Below are positions 1 through 7,654 of a DNA stretch of 32,583 bases, one piece after another. Each line of letters opens with the position of its first letter. The stretch's first letter is position 1. The stretch comes from Nitrospirales bacterium (GTDB lineage Bacteria; Nitrospirota; Nitrospiria; Nitrospirales; UBA8639), in NCBI GenBank assembly GCA_007570995.1, contig RKSG01000089.1, forward strand, positions 1 to 32,583, given 5' to 3'. The notes under the pieces were generated by a model. It worked only from the letters and a program-made list of their open reading frames with translations, ran no database searches and had not been told where the DNA came from. Position numbers and translations under genes: made by a program.

Positions 1-244
1 CCCCTACCGTGATATTGCCAGAACCTGACACCGCCCAGGCCAATGCCCCACCTCCAATCGTTCCAATAAAAATTCCGACAAAAAACCGGCGGCCCCCAAG
101 TAGCCCGATCCCCAAACCCAAGAGACATCCCAGCCCGGTTGCAATATAGAGTATGGCACCACCGAGAAGAATGCCAATGAGCGCCCCCACCGTCCCCATG
201 ACGACGACGCCCAGCCCCACGTCCAGCACACCTGATTTAGACAT
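1..244 (-). CDS. Gly-rich small membrane protein, partial (3' end beyond window)
   Basis: The ORF track misses this gene because its stop lies beyond position 1. From the ATG at 244 it reads [17 protein letters not shown] and stays open for 81 codons. It is almost wholly hydrophobic and glycine-rich ([17 protein letters not shown]), with about two to three membrane segments packed on glycine motifs, and no catalytic motif is visible. A strong Shine-Dalgarno (GAAGGAG) sits about 6 nt before the ATG and 35 nt separate it from the DUF3047 gene, so it is probably the last visible cistron of the bd-like oxidase operon. The track ORF at 4-231 (minus) is an out-of-frame shadow of it. The function is not recognisable; it could be a glycine-zipper membrane protein. 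Sure of the gene, not of its role. Confidence 0.72.
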   Translation of the reverse strand, partial: MSKSGVLDVGLGVVVMGTVGALIGILLGGAILYIATGLGCLLGLGIGLLGGRRFFVGIFIGTIGGGALAWAVSGSGNITVG

Positions 245-279
245 GGCAGACTCCTTCGTCAACGGCCACTGGCCATACG

Positions 280-921
280 TCATTCCGCACTGACTTCAAT
301 GGTCCCAAAATCCACCTCCACGCCAGGACCACTTTGCAGAGAAATACCCCATGCCCGGGACGCCGGGTCATGACGATGAATTTTCTGAAAGTCCTCGTAG
401 GCATTGACTTCTTCCTCGACCCAGACCCCCAACGGTTGTCGGCCCGAACGAACCACGATCTCCGCCGCACCAAATAATCCGCCATCTGTGACCGATCCTT
501 TGCGTTTCAGATCACTCCAGACGTATTTGGTCGACACCGGAATAAACAGCAAATCTGTATCCAGGTTCGCAAAGAGCGCTACAAGAAAATCAGCGTTCTC
601 CGGGACCGATTGTAGACGCCACCGCCACCGCAACACAGGATGAGTTTTGGGATTCCACTCAATATGCCTGGTATAGACCCGCTGATTCGCCCTCGTCCCT
701 CTCAGAAACATGGTATCGCCTTCGCGATGAATGGCATACGCCTCTTTCGCGGTCACCGTGCTCCGTGACCCTTCCCATTCGCGAGGAAAGCCATCCTCAT
801 CAGGATTGCGAAAATCTTCGAGTATCGTCCCGCTCAAGACAACCGGGGCACCGATCAAAGACACGATGAGCACCATTAGGACCATGACCCCGTTGCGGAA
901 CCCGCAGTGTCTCTCGCTCAC
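280..921 (-). CDS. Exported DUF3047 family protein
   Basis: A 213-residue protein with an N-terminal hydrophobic signal segment at about residues 12-30, predicted exported. The rest matches my knowledge of DUF3047. It has a beta-rich body with the [14 protein letters not shown] segment, a YVWSD segment, a [14 protein letters not shown] segment near residue 165-178, and an acidic end with VDFGTIEV. Its function in the family is unknown; a carbohydrate-binding-like beta-sandwich fold is a guess. The GTG start at 921 is favoured because GAGGAG lies just upstream and the start overlaps the stop of the oxidase gene (GTGA), indicating translational coupling. In this operon it may be a periplasmic partner of the bd-like oxidase, which is inference from position only. 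Confidence 0.8.
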   Translation of the reverse strand: MSERHCGFRNGVMVLMVLIVSLIGAPVVLSGTILEDFRNPDEDGFPREWEGSRSTVTAKEAYAIHREGDTMFLRGTRANQRVYTRHIEWNPKTHPVLRWRWRLQSVPENADFLVALFANLDTDLLFIPVSTKYVWSDLKRKGSVTDGGLFGAAEIVVRSGRQPLGVWVEEEVNAYEDFQKIHRHDPASRAWGISLQSGPGVEVDFGTIEVSAE

Positions 922-2786
922 GCCGACTCCTCTCGAGAAAACACTCGTGCAAACGACACACTATCAGGTGTGGTTGGCCGATCGTCCTCCACCGCGAACA
1001 CGCTCTCTCTCGTGGACAACCAGAACATGCAAAACACCGAGGCCCAGAATACCGCCATATTCACGGTCACTATTTTGGCGGCAAACATCATCTGGGGCGT
1101 GAATGACCAAGGGGAAAGATCTGCCATCACTTCATGCACGTGCCAGCCCAACCGCCCGGCTGAACGAATGTATCCCATCAATCCCATCACCCAGGAAAAC
1201 GTCGCTGCAACCCCGAACAACGCTACCATTCCTCGCACAGAAATCCTGCCCCACTGGACGAGACCGCGACGCTCGCTTCCCTTCAGCATACAATGATTGA
1301 TCAGTAACCCACCGATTAAGACTCCAGCCGTGGTCACACCCTGCGGCAGGGACAAACCAACCCGGACATGAGCGGGAATGTAAAACCCGTAAATGGCAAC
1401 CCAGATGATATTGGCCATCCCCGAGGCAAACAATACCCCGATTGCAACATTACCCGCCCTGGCCCAAGGCACCGTGATGACTCGATTGGCCCGACGATAC
1501 AACAGGTAGCTCAAAGCCGTCAGGCAAACCATGACATTAATGGCCCCGTTTTTTGCCGACATCACCCCGAATTGACCAATGACAGGATGTTGAGCCGCGC
1601 CCATCGCTTTCATTTCACCAGGTGTCATGGCAATGGTATGGGGGGTGAACCAGACCAGAAAAGCCACGATCAGTCCGCCGATGATACATTTGAAATAGGG
1701 ATGATACCGTGCCCCATCACGTAACCGTCCCAAGGATTGCCAGACATAATAATTAATGCCTAGGAACAACGCACCGACGGTACTCGCCTGAATCACAAAA
1801 AGCCAGGACAGCAACCCGCCCATCATCGTCATGCCCATTTCCTGACGGAAGGTAAAGACGGCCCGCATGAGCCAATACCCGGCAAACGGCATCGGGAGCA
1901 AGGCACACACCACGACGACAATGAACACGTAGCCCATCCAATCGTAATACGCCCGCTCTTCCAGACACCTGGTTTTCAAGAACCGATAGGCCGCATAGGC
2001 CACAACCACGGCCCCCCCCGACATAATATCCGCCAGGAAACGATGGGCATTTAATGGATTCCACAAAGGAGAATGCAGCAGATGCCAGACGTTCCCTAAA
2101 AACTGTCCCTCGGCATTCACACCGGCCGGGGCCATCATGAATGACGCCCAGGCATTCGCTAACAGGAGCAACATTACTCCCATACCATTAGCCAGTACTC
2201 CGAGAGACAGGTGCACCCATTTCCAGACGCCGAAAGCCAGACGCGTCCAACTGTAGTGGTACAACACGAGAAGAAACGATTCACCGACAAACACCATGGC
2301 GTACACCGGCATCATGGGTTTAAACGTCGAGCCCATGTACTGCATAAAATCCGGGTAGAGTGTCAGGAACGCGCCAAGCATCACACTTCCCAGCAACGCC
2401 GTCATCGTCATCGAAAGCACGCCGACACGCAGCACATCGCGACCGAGTCCATCGTAGCGTTTGGCCGCCTGAGAATCACGACGGGACACACCAATGAACT
2501 CAAGGAGCAACGCAAACAACGGGAGCGCCAGAACGAATCCCCCAAAATAGGTATGCTGCTGCGTGACAAACCAGATGAGGATCCGGTTATCCAGGTATCG
2601 CCACTGGGGATAGGTAGGTTCAACCGCCGTGGCAGGCAGGCTCTGCGGGATGCCTTCAGTCTGATAATAGACGTCCCGAGTCGGTTGATAGAGCGAAGGG
2701 GTCTCGGAACGGGCCCACAACTCGGTGGCAATACCAAGGGCACCGCCAAGAACGAGCAAAAGCACACAACGTGAAGCCATGTTCAT
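918..2786 (-). CDS. Cytochrome bd-like oxidase, CydA-like membrane subunit
   Basis: A 622-residue polytopic membrane protein with a signal-anchor-like N terminus and about 12-14 further membrane segments. Against E. coli CydA I can align QQHTYFGGF (His78, equivalent of the haem-binding His19), GESFLLVLYHYSWTRL (Glu169, equivalent of Glu107), NAWASFMMAPAG and NAHRFLADIMSGG (His248, equivalent of the haem b558 ligand His186). It should reduce O2, or act as a quinol-linked haem protein, in the cytoplasmic membrane. The position matching CydA Glu99 is not acidic (around Val161), so the haem b595/d pocket differs from the canonical enzyme. No cydB gene is next to it. Similar stand-alone bd-like proteins are known in Nitrospira. 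It lies 25 nt after the membrane protein gene and overlaps the DUF3047 gene by 4 nt. Confidence 0.85.
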   Translation of the reverse strand: MNMASRCVLLLVLGGALGIATELWARSETPSLYQPTRDVYYQTEGIPQSLPATAVEPTYPQWRYLDNRILIWFVTQQHTYFGGFVLALPLFALLLEFIGVSRRDSQAAKRYDGLGRDVLRVGVLSMTMTALLGSVMLGAFLTLYPDFMQYMGSTFKPMMPVYAMVFVGESFLLVLYHYSWTRLAFGVWKWVHLSLGVLANGMGVMLLLLANAWASFMMAPAGVNAEGQFLGNVWHLLHSPLWNPLNAHRFLADIMSGGAVVVAYAAYRFLKTRCLEERAYYDWMGYVFIVVVVCALLPMPFAGYWLMRAVFTFRQEMGMTMMGGLLSWLFVIQASTVGALFLGINYYVWQSLGRLRDGARYHPYFKCIIGGLIVAFLVWFTPHTIAMTPGEMKAMGAAQHPVIGQFGVMSAKNGAINVMVCLTALSYLLYRRANRVITVPWARAGNVAIGVLFASGMANIIWVAIYGFYIPAHVRVGLSLPQGVTTAGVLIGGLLINHCMLKGSERRGLVQWGRISVRGMVALFGVAATFSWVMGLMGYIRSAGRLGWHVHEVMADLSPWSFTPQMMFAAKIVTVNMAVFWASVFCMFWLSTRESVFAVEDDRPTTPDSVSFARVFSREESA

Positions 2787-2811
2787 GCAAAGCTCTCTCT
2801 CGAAGATCCGC

Positions 2812-3843
2812 CTAGCCTGACACCCTCTGTCCGGTTTTGGCGAGCATGTCCATTACGAATGGGCAACGTCTCAAGGCTTCGGGCATACCGCCTTGTGTTT
2901 GCGCTTCAACATGCACTCGCACCCCCAACACATAGCCATACCCGGCCATCATTGCGACCGTTCCCCCGCCGACAGCCAGGTGCAGGACAAGCGGGACATC
3001 CTGCCACTGCAACACAAACATGATAACGCCCGTTTGCACCAGATAGTATGTCAACGCAAACGTCAAACACGGCCAAATCCAGAACTGGCACATGTCCCAC
3101 CATGGGCGGCTTGTGAGACGTTCCGAAGCAGGTACATGCGGGTGTCTCCCTGATAAAAATGCTCCGTGCGCAAAACAAGCCGCCAACACACAGACGACCA
3201 TCATCTGTCCAATCTCATTCTCGGCTGCAGGCCAATAGAAGCGACACACAGCGACGACCGTTCCACCGGCTCCTACCCCCGCCCCTCCCCAGCGAGCCAG
3301 TTGAAAAACGTCCCGCCGGCTCAATGCACGAAACGAACCACCGTCAGGAAACGTCACCATCCGTGTCCCATGTGATTCCACGCGGACGACGTGCCCGATT
3401 TCAAAGGCATCACGCGTGACCGCCGTACAGGCAATAATCAAGGCCATCATCGCTGGGCCTTCGGGATGCAGAAGAAAGTGATAATCGACAAAGAGTGCCA
3501 GGAGTGCCAAGACGAACAACGAAAGCTGCACACCATAGACCAACCCGATCCACCCACCTACCCAGAGAAGACGACGGAGCCCCTCCGTATGCACAATACG
3601 GACAAAGGACTCCTGCCGCCCCATCGCATACGACCAGTACGCGACCAGCATCGCCAGCACACCACTCACTGTCAACAACAGAAACGGGTCAGAGAGAGGC
3701 AGCACATGGGTGACGAGACGGTAGAGCAGGAACGCCACCAATCCCGGAACGATCATCACCCATCGTTTCCGCTTCCGAACGTCGGGAGTCGTGACAGCCA
3801 CCTGCAGTTGCGGGATGACTCGAAGTGCTAATCGATGAAACAT
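2812..3843 (-). CDS. Polytopic membrane protein of unknown function (about 8 TM)
   Basis: A 343-residue hydrophobic protein with about eight predicted membrane segments (roughly residues 28-45, 52-70, 93-118, 128-143, 183-203, 212-232, 252-275, 280-306). A cytoplasmic-looking stretch between segments 4 and 5 carries TFPDGGSFRALSRRD. There are no obvious metal ligands in series and no family I can name. It overlaps the end of the PCP_red gene by 16 nt and precedes the bd-like oxidase gene by 25 nt, so it is almost certainly co-translated with them. A role as a second membrane partner replacing CydB, or as an assembly factor, is inference from position. The start ATG at 3843 has only a weak ribosome binding site, as is common when coupling by overlap is used. 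Confidence 0.72.
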   Translation of the reverse strand: MFHRLALRVIPQLQVAVTTPDVRKRKRWVMIVPGLVAFLLYRLVTHVLPLSDPFLLLTVSGVLAMLVAYWSYAMGRQESFVRIVHTEGLRRLLWVGGWIGLVYGVQLSLFVLALLALFVDYHFLLHPEGPAMMALIIACTAVTRDAFEIGHVVRVESHGTRMVTFPDGGSFRALSRRDVFQLARWGGAGVGAGGTVVAVCRFYWPAAENEIGQMMVVCVLAACFAHGAFLSGRHPHVPASERLTSRPWWDMCQFWIWPCLTFALTYYLVQTGVIMFVLQWQDVPLVLHLAVGGGTVAMMAGYGYVLGVRVHVEAQTQGGMPEALRRCPFVMDMLAKTGQRVSG

Positions 3844-4421
3844 CGGAATCTCAACAAGGCACGACGTCCCATGCAGGACGTGGAGACAGCACCGAACGGC
3901 GCGCCCGTCAGCCTGCGCGCATGACCGTGTGTGCCTCGGGATGTTGGCACCGCCACGCCGAAATAGCGGGCTTTGATGTCGTCCATCAGGGCTACCGTGA
4001 CTTCCGGCATCTCCCGGTCCTGCGCGGTCCGTTCCAATTCCGCGCGGGCCATAGCACGAACGGCGGCAGGAACCCGGGACAAACGACGTTCCGCGTCAGG
4101 GTGCCAGGAGACCAAGCCATGATGCCGGGCCTGCATCATCAATCCGGTTGAAATCAGCGCGAGACGGTGTTGAACAGCATAGGCCTCCACTTCCTGCTGA
4201 ACCAAAGGCGCCACGTATGGTGGCAGCCGATCTAAACGATGCTGAGCCTCATCGGTCCATACCGGACGTGCAAAGAAGCCGCTCGCTTCCCGATTATTTG
4301 CCTCAATCCCTAAATGAAATCCGCACGACCGACAGGTGTAACAAAGCATTGCATGCTGCGCATCCCATTCTTCAATGGCACGGCACTGGAAATCCGAGCC
4401 GCAGGCACACGTCATCACCAT
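3828..4421 (-). CDS. Zinc-ribbon protein with two PCP_red domains
   Basis: A 197-residue soluble protein. The N terminus has six cysteines in ribbon-like pairs (C5/C7, C13, C27, C30, C33; CYTCRSCG). Two helical repeats follow, of the kind found at the C terminus of light-independent protochlorophyllide reductase BchB (PCP_red, Pfam 08369). The first is at about 55-98 (WTDEAQHRLDRLPPYV) and the second at about 106-154 (WHPDAERRLSRVPAAV). The last 40 residues are basic and low in known structure. In BchB the domain helps bind or position the tetrapyrrole; this stand-alone protein has no catalytic subunit. Its start directly follows the stop of the DUF420 gene (no gap). A role in handling haem or a tetrapyrrole for the neighbouring bd-like oxidase is inference. 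Confidence 0.78.
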   Translation of the reverse strand: MVMTCACGSDFQCRAIEEWDAQHAMLCYTCRSCGFHLGIEANNREASGFFARPVWTDEAQHRLDRLPPYVAPLVQQEVEAYAVQHRLALISTGLMMQARHHGLVSWHPDAERRLSRVPAAVRAMARAELERTAQDREMPEVTVALMDDIKARYFGVAVPTSRGTHGHARRLTGAPFGAVSTSCMGRRALLRFRCFID

Positions 4422-5138
4422 CTATCCAATTCTTCCAGGATACAAAATATACAGCATGGCATACGTCACACTTCCAGTGACAAACAGGATGCAATACACC
4501 ACGATGGTAAACCGGCCCAACACCCGATGGCGCCGCGCGCCATTCGGCCAAAGCCTCTGAATGGTCATCTCCACACCAAACACAATGGCAATAAGCACGA
4601 TAAGGCCAAGGTAGACACCGAGCTTGCCTGCGGAAAATCCGGCGGTGACCCCGCGGCCGAGAAAGAATAACAATACGACACCCGCCACGATCCCAAACAT
4701 CGTCCCGATTTTCTTCCAAGTGGTTTGCACGATAGCCTCATGTAATGTGCGATGCCCATCGACAATGGTCTGGGAGCGAAACCCCAAGACTATCATGTAA
4801 ATTGCCATGACCAATCCGATCACGACCAAAAGAATGTGAAAAGTTAACAGAGGAACAAAGACGTTCTCATACAGAGTCTGTGACCCGCCGAACCCCTCTT
4901 TCCCTTCAAAGGCCAACACCCCCAACTGACGAAATAAATAATAACTCGTGAAAAACGCCAACATGGCCACCATGCCGCCAAGCATCAACCAATGATGACC
5001 TGTCCCATTGCCCTTTTTGGCCTGTACCCCCCCGACAAGGAAAAGCGCGGTGAACAACATCGCCATGAACTGGCTGATATCGGCTCCCATTGTCGCATGC
5101 GTCCCGGCAAACCCGGGCTCTCGCAACCATTCAGCCAT
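4422..5138 (-). CDS. DUF420 membrane protein (CtaM/YozB-like), probable oxidase assembly factor
   Basis: A 238-residue membrane protein. The track start (5204) is too long; the ATG at 5138 (MAEWLREPG) has GAGGAGG 5-7 nt upstream and overlaps the methyltransferase stop by 8 nt (ATGGCTGA). The protein has about six to seven membrane segments and the DUF420 landmarks: GHHWLMLGGM, SYYLFR, FHILLVVIGLVMAIY, HRTLHEAIVQTTWKK, and a C-terminal RRHRVLGRFTIVVYCILFVTGSV segment. Several membrane-edge histidines could bind metal or haem. DUF420 includes CtaM, which is needed for a working haem-copper menaquinol oxidase in Staphylococcus aureus, so an assembly role for the bd-like oxidase downstream is reasonable. 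The second half partly repeats the topology of the first. Confidence 0.78.
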   Translation of the reverse strand: MAEWLREPGFAGTHATMGADISQFMAMLFTALFLVGGVQAKKGNGTGHHWLMLGGMVAMLAFFTSYYLFRQLGVLAFEGKEGFGGSQTLYENVFVPLLTFHILLVVIGLVMAIYMIVLGFRSQTIVDGHRTLHEAIVQTTWKKIGTMFGIVAGVVLLFFLGRGVTAGFSAGKLGVYLGLIVLIAIVFGVEMTIQRLWPNGARRHRVLGRFTIVVYCILFVTGSVTYAMLYILYPGRIG

Positions 5139-6129
5139 CTCCGCCTCCTCTTGGTTTGATTCCCTGAACAATCGCCCGCGGCGCAAGTTCCGTGACGGAC
5201 CCAAAACCAGCCTGTGTCATCCACTGCATGGCGTCCTGTGTCGTGAAACATTCCCCCTGTTCCGTGTTGACCAAGATATGCACGGCAAACGCTGTCGTCC
5301 AGGCAGGGCTCGTCCGGTCCTGATCCAAAAACCGATCTTTGATCAGCACCCGACCAAGGGCCGTTAAATGAGAAAATGCTTTTTCCACCAACCGTGCATT
5401 GGCGTGAGCACTTTGGTAATGAAGAATATCGGACAGCAACGCCAGATCGTAGGGACCGCCCCATGAATCCGTATTAAAATTCCCAGGTTGTAAGGCAATA
5501 CGGTCCTCCAAACCGGCTTCCCGGATATACCGTTTCGTCACCTTCAGGGTTTGAGGAAGATCAAACACGGTGGCTTTAAGAGAAGGATACGCGCGGCAAA
5601 ATGCGATGGCATTCGTCCCCGCACCTCCGCCCACGTCAACCATATGCTCTCCTCCCTCCAGTTGGAGGAATTGCGCGAGGTTGACACCACTCCCTCTACC
5701 GACACGGTCCAGCACCGCCAACACGTTGGCACCCATTTCCGGGTTGGTCTCAAACAGATGCTGACGCACCGGGGCAATACCGGTCCGGACGGTTTCCTCC
5801 AGTCTGCCCCAGTTCGCCCATTCCGAATCGTGCAACACCAGAAGATGGCCAACGTAGTCCGGACTTGTTTTCACCAGATGCTTCTGAGAAACACTGGTAT
5901 TCGCAACACGCTCCTCTTGTTTCGTCAAGATTCGCATCGCGACCAACGCATTGACGAGGAGTCCCAGTGCCCGTTCATTGAGCGATAATCGACGGGCCAA
6001 GCCGGCAGGAGAGTCACTGCACCCGTCCAAGGCCGAAAACAGCTCCAGCTTCACTGCCGTGAGGAGAATTTTCGTCTCCCAGTAATAGCCCATCTGAAAT
6101 ATTTCGGCGAGAGACAGCTCACGAGGCAC
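5131..6129 (-). CDS. SAM-dependent O-/C-methyltransferase (Methyltransf_2 family, CrtF/BchU-like)
   Basis: A 332-residue protein. The N-terminal part (about 1-110) is a winged-helix dimerisation domain. The catalytic Rossmann domain has the SAM motif VDVGGGAGTNA near residue 164, FDLPQTL (acidic residue at the end of strand 2), and the LLSDILHYQSAHANARLVEKA segment typical of the acetylserotonin, hydroxyneurosporene and bacteriochlorophyllide C-20 methyltransferases. The substrate is unknown; genes next door suggest a tetrapyrrole or quinone, which is inference. The track start (GTG at 6165) is replaced by GTG at 6129, because AAAGGA lies 6 nt upstream of it inside a perfect hairpin. It overlaps the DUF420 start by 8 nt and is the first gene of the run. 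Confidence 0.82.
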   Translation of the reverse strand: MPRELSLAEIFQMGYYWETKILLTAVKLELFSALDGCSDSPAGLARRLSLNERALGLLVNALVAMRILTKQEERVANTSVSQKHLVKTSPDYVGHLLVLHDSEWANWGRLEETVRTGIAPVRQHLFETNPEMGANVLAVLDRVGRGSGVNLAQFLQLEGGEHMVDVGGGAGTNAIAFCRAYPSLKATVFDLPQTLKVTKRYIREAGLEDRIALQPGNFNTDSWGGPYDLALLSDILHYQSAHANARLVEKAFSHLTALGRVLIKDRFLDQDRTSPAWTTAFAVHILVNTEQGECFTTQDAMQWMTQAGFGSVTELAPRAIVQGIKPRGGGDG

Positions 6130-6148
6130 AATACATCCTTTGTATTGT
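6127..6148 (-). promoter_or_regulatory. RBS-presenting hairpin over the methyltransferase start
   Basis: On the minus strand the sequence reads ACAATACA AAGGA TGTATTGT G. The two 8-nt arms are perfect reverse complements, and the 5-nt loop is exactly the Shine-Dalgarno core AAGGA. The GTG start codon begins with the last two bases of the 3' arm. The stem would clamp the start codon while showing the ribosome binding site in the loop, which suggests translational control (temperature, protein or small RNA). It could equally be a DNA palindrome bound by a repressor. The repeat is seen directly; the function is inference. Confidence 0.6.
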
Positions 6149-6603
6149 CGATGCGGATAAGCCACGGTTGAATCGTTGCCCGATAGTAGCGGCCTGAAAC
6201 CTGCGAACGCAAGGCAAGGACACGAAGCACAAAGGATAACAACGGTAATACACGACCGCCATCTCCATTGTGGGAGGTTTCACCTGCAACGCAACTGTTG
6301 TGGCCAGCCTAGGCCAGACTGTCGACAATCTGACGGGACACGGAGAGAGACGGGGATTCGAGAGGAACAGGAGGAAAGGAACACCAAGACAGAAAAGGGA
6401 GAACCCCTTTTCTGTCCTGGTTTGTCATACTTCAGGCCGACATCCGGATAACTCCACCACACGCCTGGATTGTCAGTGGCAAGCTCCATCGCAAAGACGC
6501 CACTACACCATCAATGAGCGTGATCTGACCGGACGGGCGACATCGCCCTCTCACAGGGCAGGCACGGCTACAAAAGCCAACTTCCATTGCCCAAGGCATG
6601 GCT
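6149..6603. other. Intergenic region with a strong stem-loop, no gene seen
   Basis: About 450 nt separate the methyltransferase start from the end of the next upstream gene. ORFs here (for example the plus-strand frame 6270-6614) are arginine-rich, lack a ribosome binding site and have no recognisable motif. The region should hold the promoter of the oxidase-assembly operon; the best candidate I see (TTGCGT, 18 nt, TACTAT on the minus strand near 6180-6210) is weak. A perfect 12-bp inverted repeat lies at 6388-6416. Confidence 0.5.
6388..6416 (-). terminator. Stem-loop, probable terminator after the small cupredoxin gene
   Basis: GACAGAAAAGGG and CCCTTTTCTGTC form a perfect 12-bp inverted repeat around a 5-nt loop. 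On the minus strand it is followed by a T-rich but not pure T stretch (TTGGTGTTCCTTTCC). It stands about 190 nt after the end of the upstream gene and about 260 nt before the methyltransferase start. Termination of the upstream transcript is most likely; an attenuator for the downstream operon is possible. Confidence 0.45.
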
Positions 6604-7398
6604 TCACGGCTTAAATTTATTCTTCTTTTTGATATCGAAGTCGACTTTTACAGTCGCACCATCCTCGACTTCCACATCCATCGTCACGTTCCCGGCCACT
6701 GGGTGCCAAGCCAGAACTTTGTGTTTACCTGCCGGGACGTCCGTAATTTCAAACGACCCATCGCCACCTGACACATCAAAATGAGCGTTACTGACCGGCA
6801 AAAACCAAGCCTGCATAAATTCATGCTGGTCACACTGCAACCGAAGAACAGAACCCTTTCTAGCCATACGCATCTTGATTTTCTTGTCAAGTTTGTCGCC
6901 CTTTTTGGCCAACCCGATATTGAACAAGGTCGAGGATTTCGCACCAAGCACATCAAAGCTGTGGGGATTATGTAACACCCCTTCTTTGGACTTGGGATCA
7001 TTGGGGTCCGCGTCAGTATTCTCCACAACAAAGTTCCCTTTGTTCACTAACACACCTGTAAAAGGTAGGAACTCACACAGTTTGGCGATCACCTGGGGCG
7101 TATGCTGAAAGCCTTTATCCTTAATGCCACGAACAGACACGATGGCGTTTTTGAGGCCCTTGTTCGCATCCACTTCGACTTCCTTCAACAAACGTGTATC
7201 GTCGCCTTCTTTACTGGGATTCTGTTTGCAGAAATCCGGATTGGGGAACTTGGAAAAGGCAAATTCTTTCGGCGGGACGGGTTTGCCGGAATACGTGATT
7301 GTGCCCGCAATCGTCCCCCCAGCCTGCGCCATCAATGGCGTTGCAAGCAACAACCCGCCAAGGAACACCGAAACAGCACGCGATTGACGATTCCTCAT
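6604..7398 (-). CDS. Exported amicyanin-like cupredoxin / carboxypeptidase-regulatory-like protein
   Basis: A 264-residue exported protein; the start at 7398 has GGAGGAGAG just upstream, and a signal peptide follows (residues 1-27, ending MAQAGG). The middle has LCEFLPF (C108), VLHNPH (H143), then LQCDQHEFMQAW (C189, H192, M195). The Cys-x2-His-x2-Met loop with an upstream His is the ligand set of a type-1 copper site, as in amicyanin (CTPHPFM). The C-terminal part (SFEITDVPAGKHKVLAWHP) is a carboxypeptidase-regulatory-like beta-sandwich end. It should bind copper and carry electrons, or bind copper for storage, in the periplasm. It is paralogous to the two proteins at 11923-13774 but shorter, with a lysine-rich tail. 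It has its own promoter and a long leader. Confidence 0.8.
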   Translation of the reverse strand: MRNRQSRAVSVFLGGLLLATPLMAQAGGTIAGTITYSGKPVPPKEFAFSKFPNPDFCKQNPSKEGDDTRLLKEVEVDANKGLKNAIVSVRGIKDKGFQHTPQVIAKLCEFLPFTGVLVNKGNFVVENTDADPNDPKSKEGVLHNPHSFDVLGAKSSTLFNIGLAKKGDKLDKKIKMRMARKGSVLRLQCDQHEFMQAWFLPVSNAHFDVSGGDGSFEITDVPAGKHKVLAWHPVAGNVTMDVEVEDGATVKVDFDIKKKNKFKP

Positions 7399-7513
7399 AA
7401 TCTCTCCTCCATGGGAATGAAGCCTGAACCTACAAAACCCCTCACGAACAACGCTCACCTGACTTACGGGGAAGGCACACTAAACGCGTGTCAGTCCCTC
7501 ATTGTCTGACTGG

Positions 7514-7534
7514 CACGCCCGGTGACCGGGCGTG
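7514..7534 (-). repeat. GC-rich perfect hairpin in the leader of the small cupredoxin gene
   Basis: CACGCCCGG-TGA-CCGGGCGTG is a perfect 9-bp stem with a 3-nt loop. It lies downstream of the promoter at 7572-7601 and about 115 nt before the start codon, so it would be in the 5' leader. No T-run follows on the minus strand, so it does not look like a plain intrinsic terminator, though it could still help end transcripts from the DUF255 gene. Confidence 0.5.
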
Positions 7535-7571
7535 AAATTCCCCCCGACATCTTCCCACGCAAATCATTCTT

Positions 7572-7601
7572 TCTATAACAACACGCTCAACAACGTGTCA
7601 A
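7572..7601 (-). promoter_or_regulatory. Sigma-70-type promoter for the small cupredoxin gene, with dyad in spacer
   Basis: On the minus strand a perfect TTGACA (7596-7601) is followed after 18 nt by TATAGA (7572-7577). The spacer carries an inverted repeat, ACACG-N8-CGTGT (7581-7598), overlapping the -35 box edge. A transcript would start near 7565, giving a leader of about 165 nt. The dyad is a candidate operator. Confidence 0.5.
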
Positions 7602-7654
7602 GTGCATACGCTTTCCAATGCCTCAAGCATCCGTAGGTTTCGGCTGACGGTGAT

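Noticed and set aside
6270-6614. 114-residue plus-strand ORF in the intergenic region
   Set aside because: Arg-rich, no ribosome binding site, no motif; it reads through the 12-bp stem-loop and into the end of the minus-strand gene.
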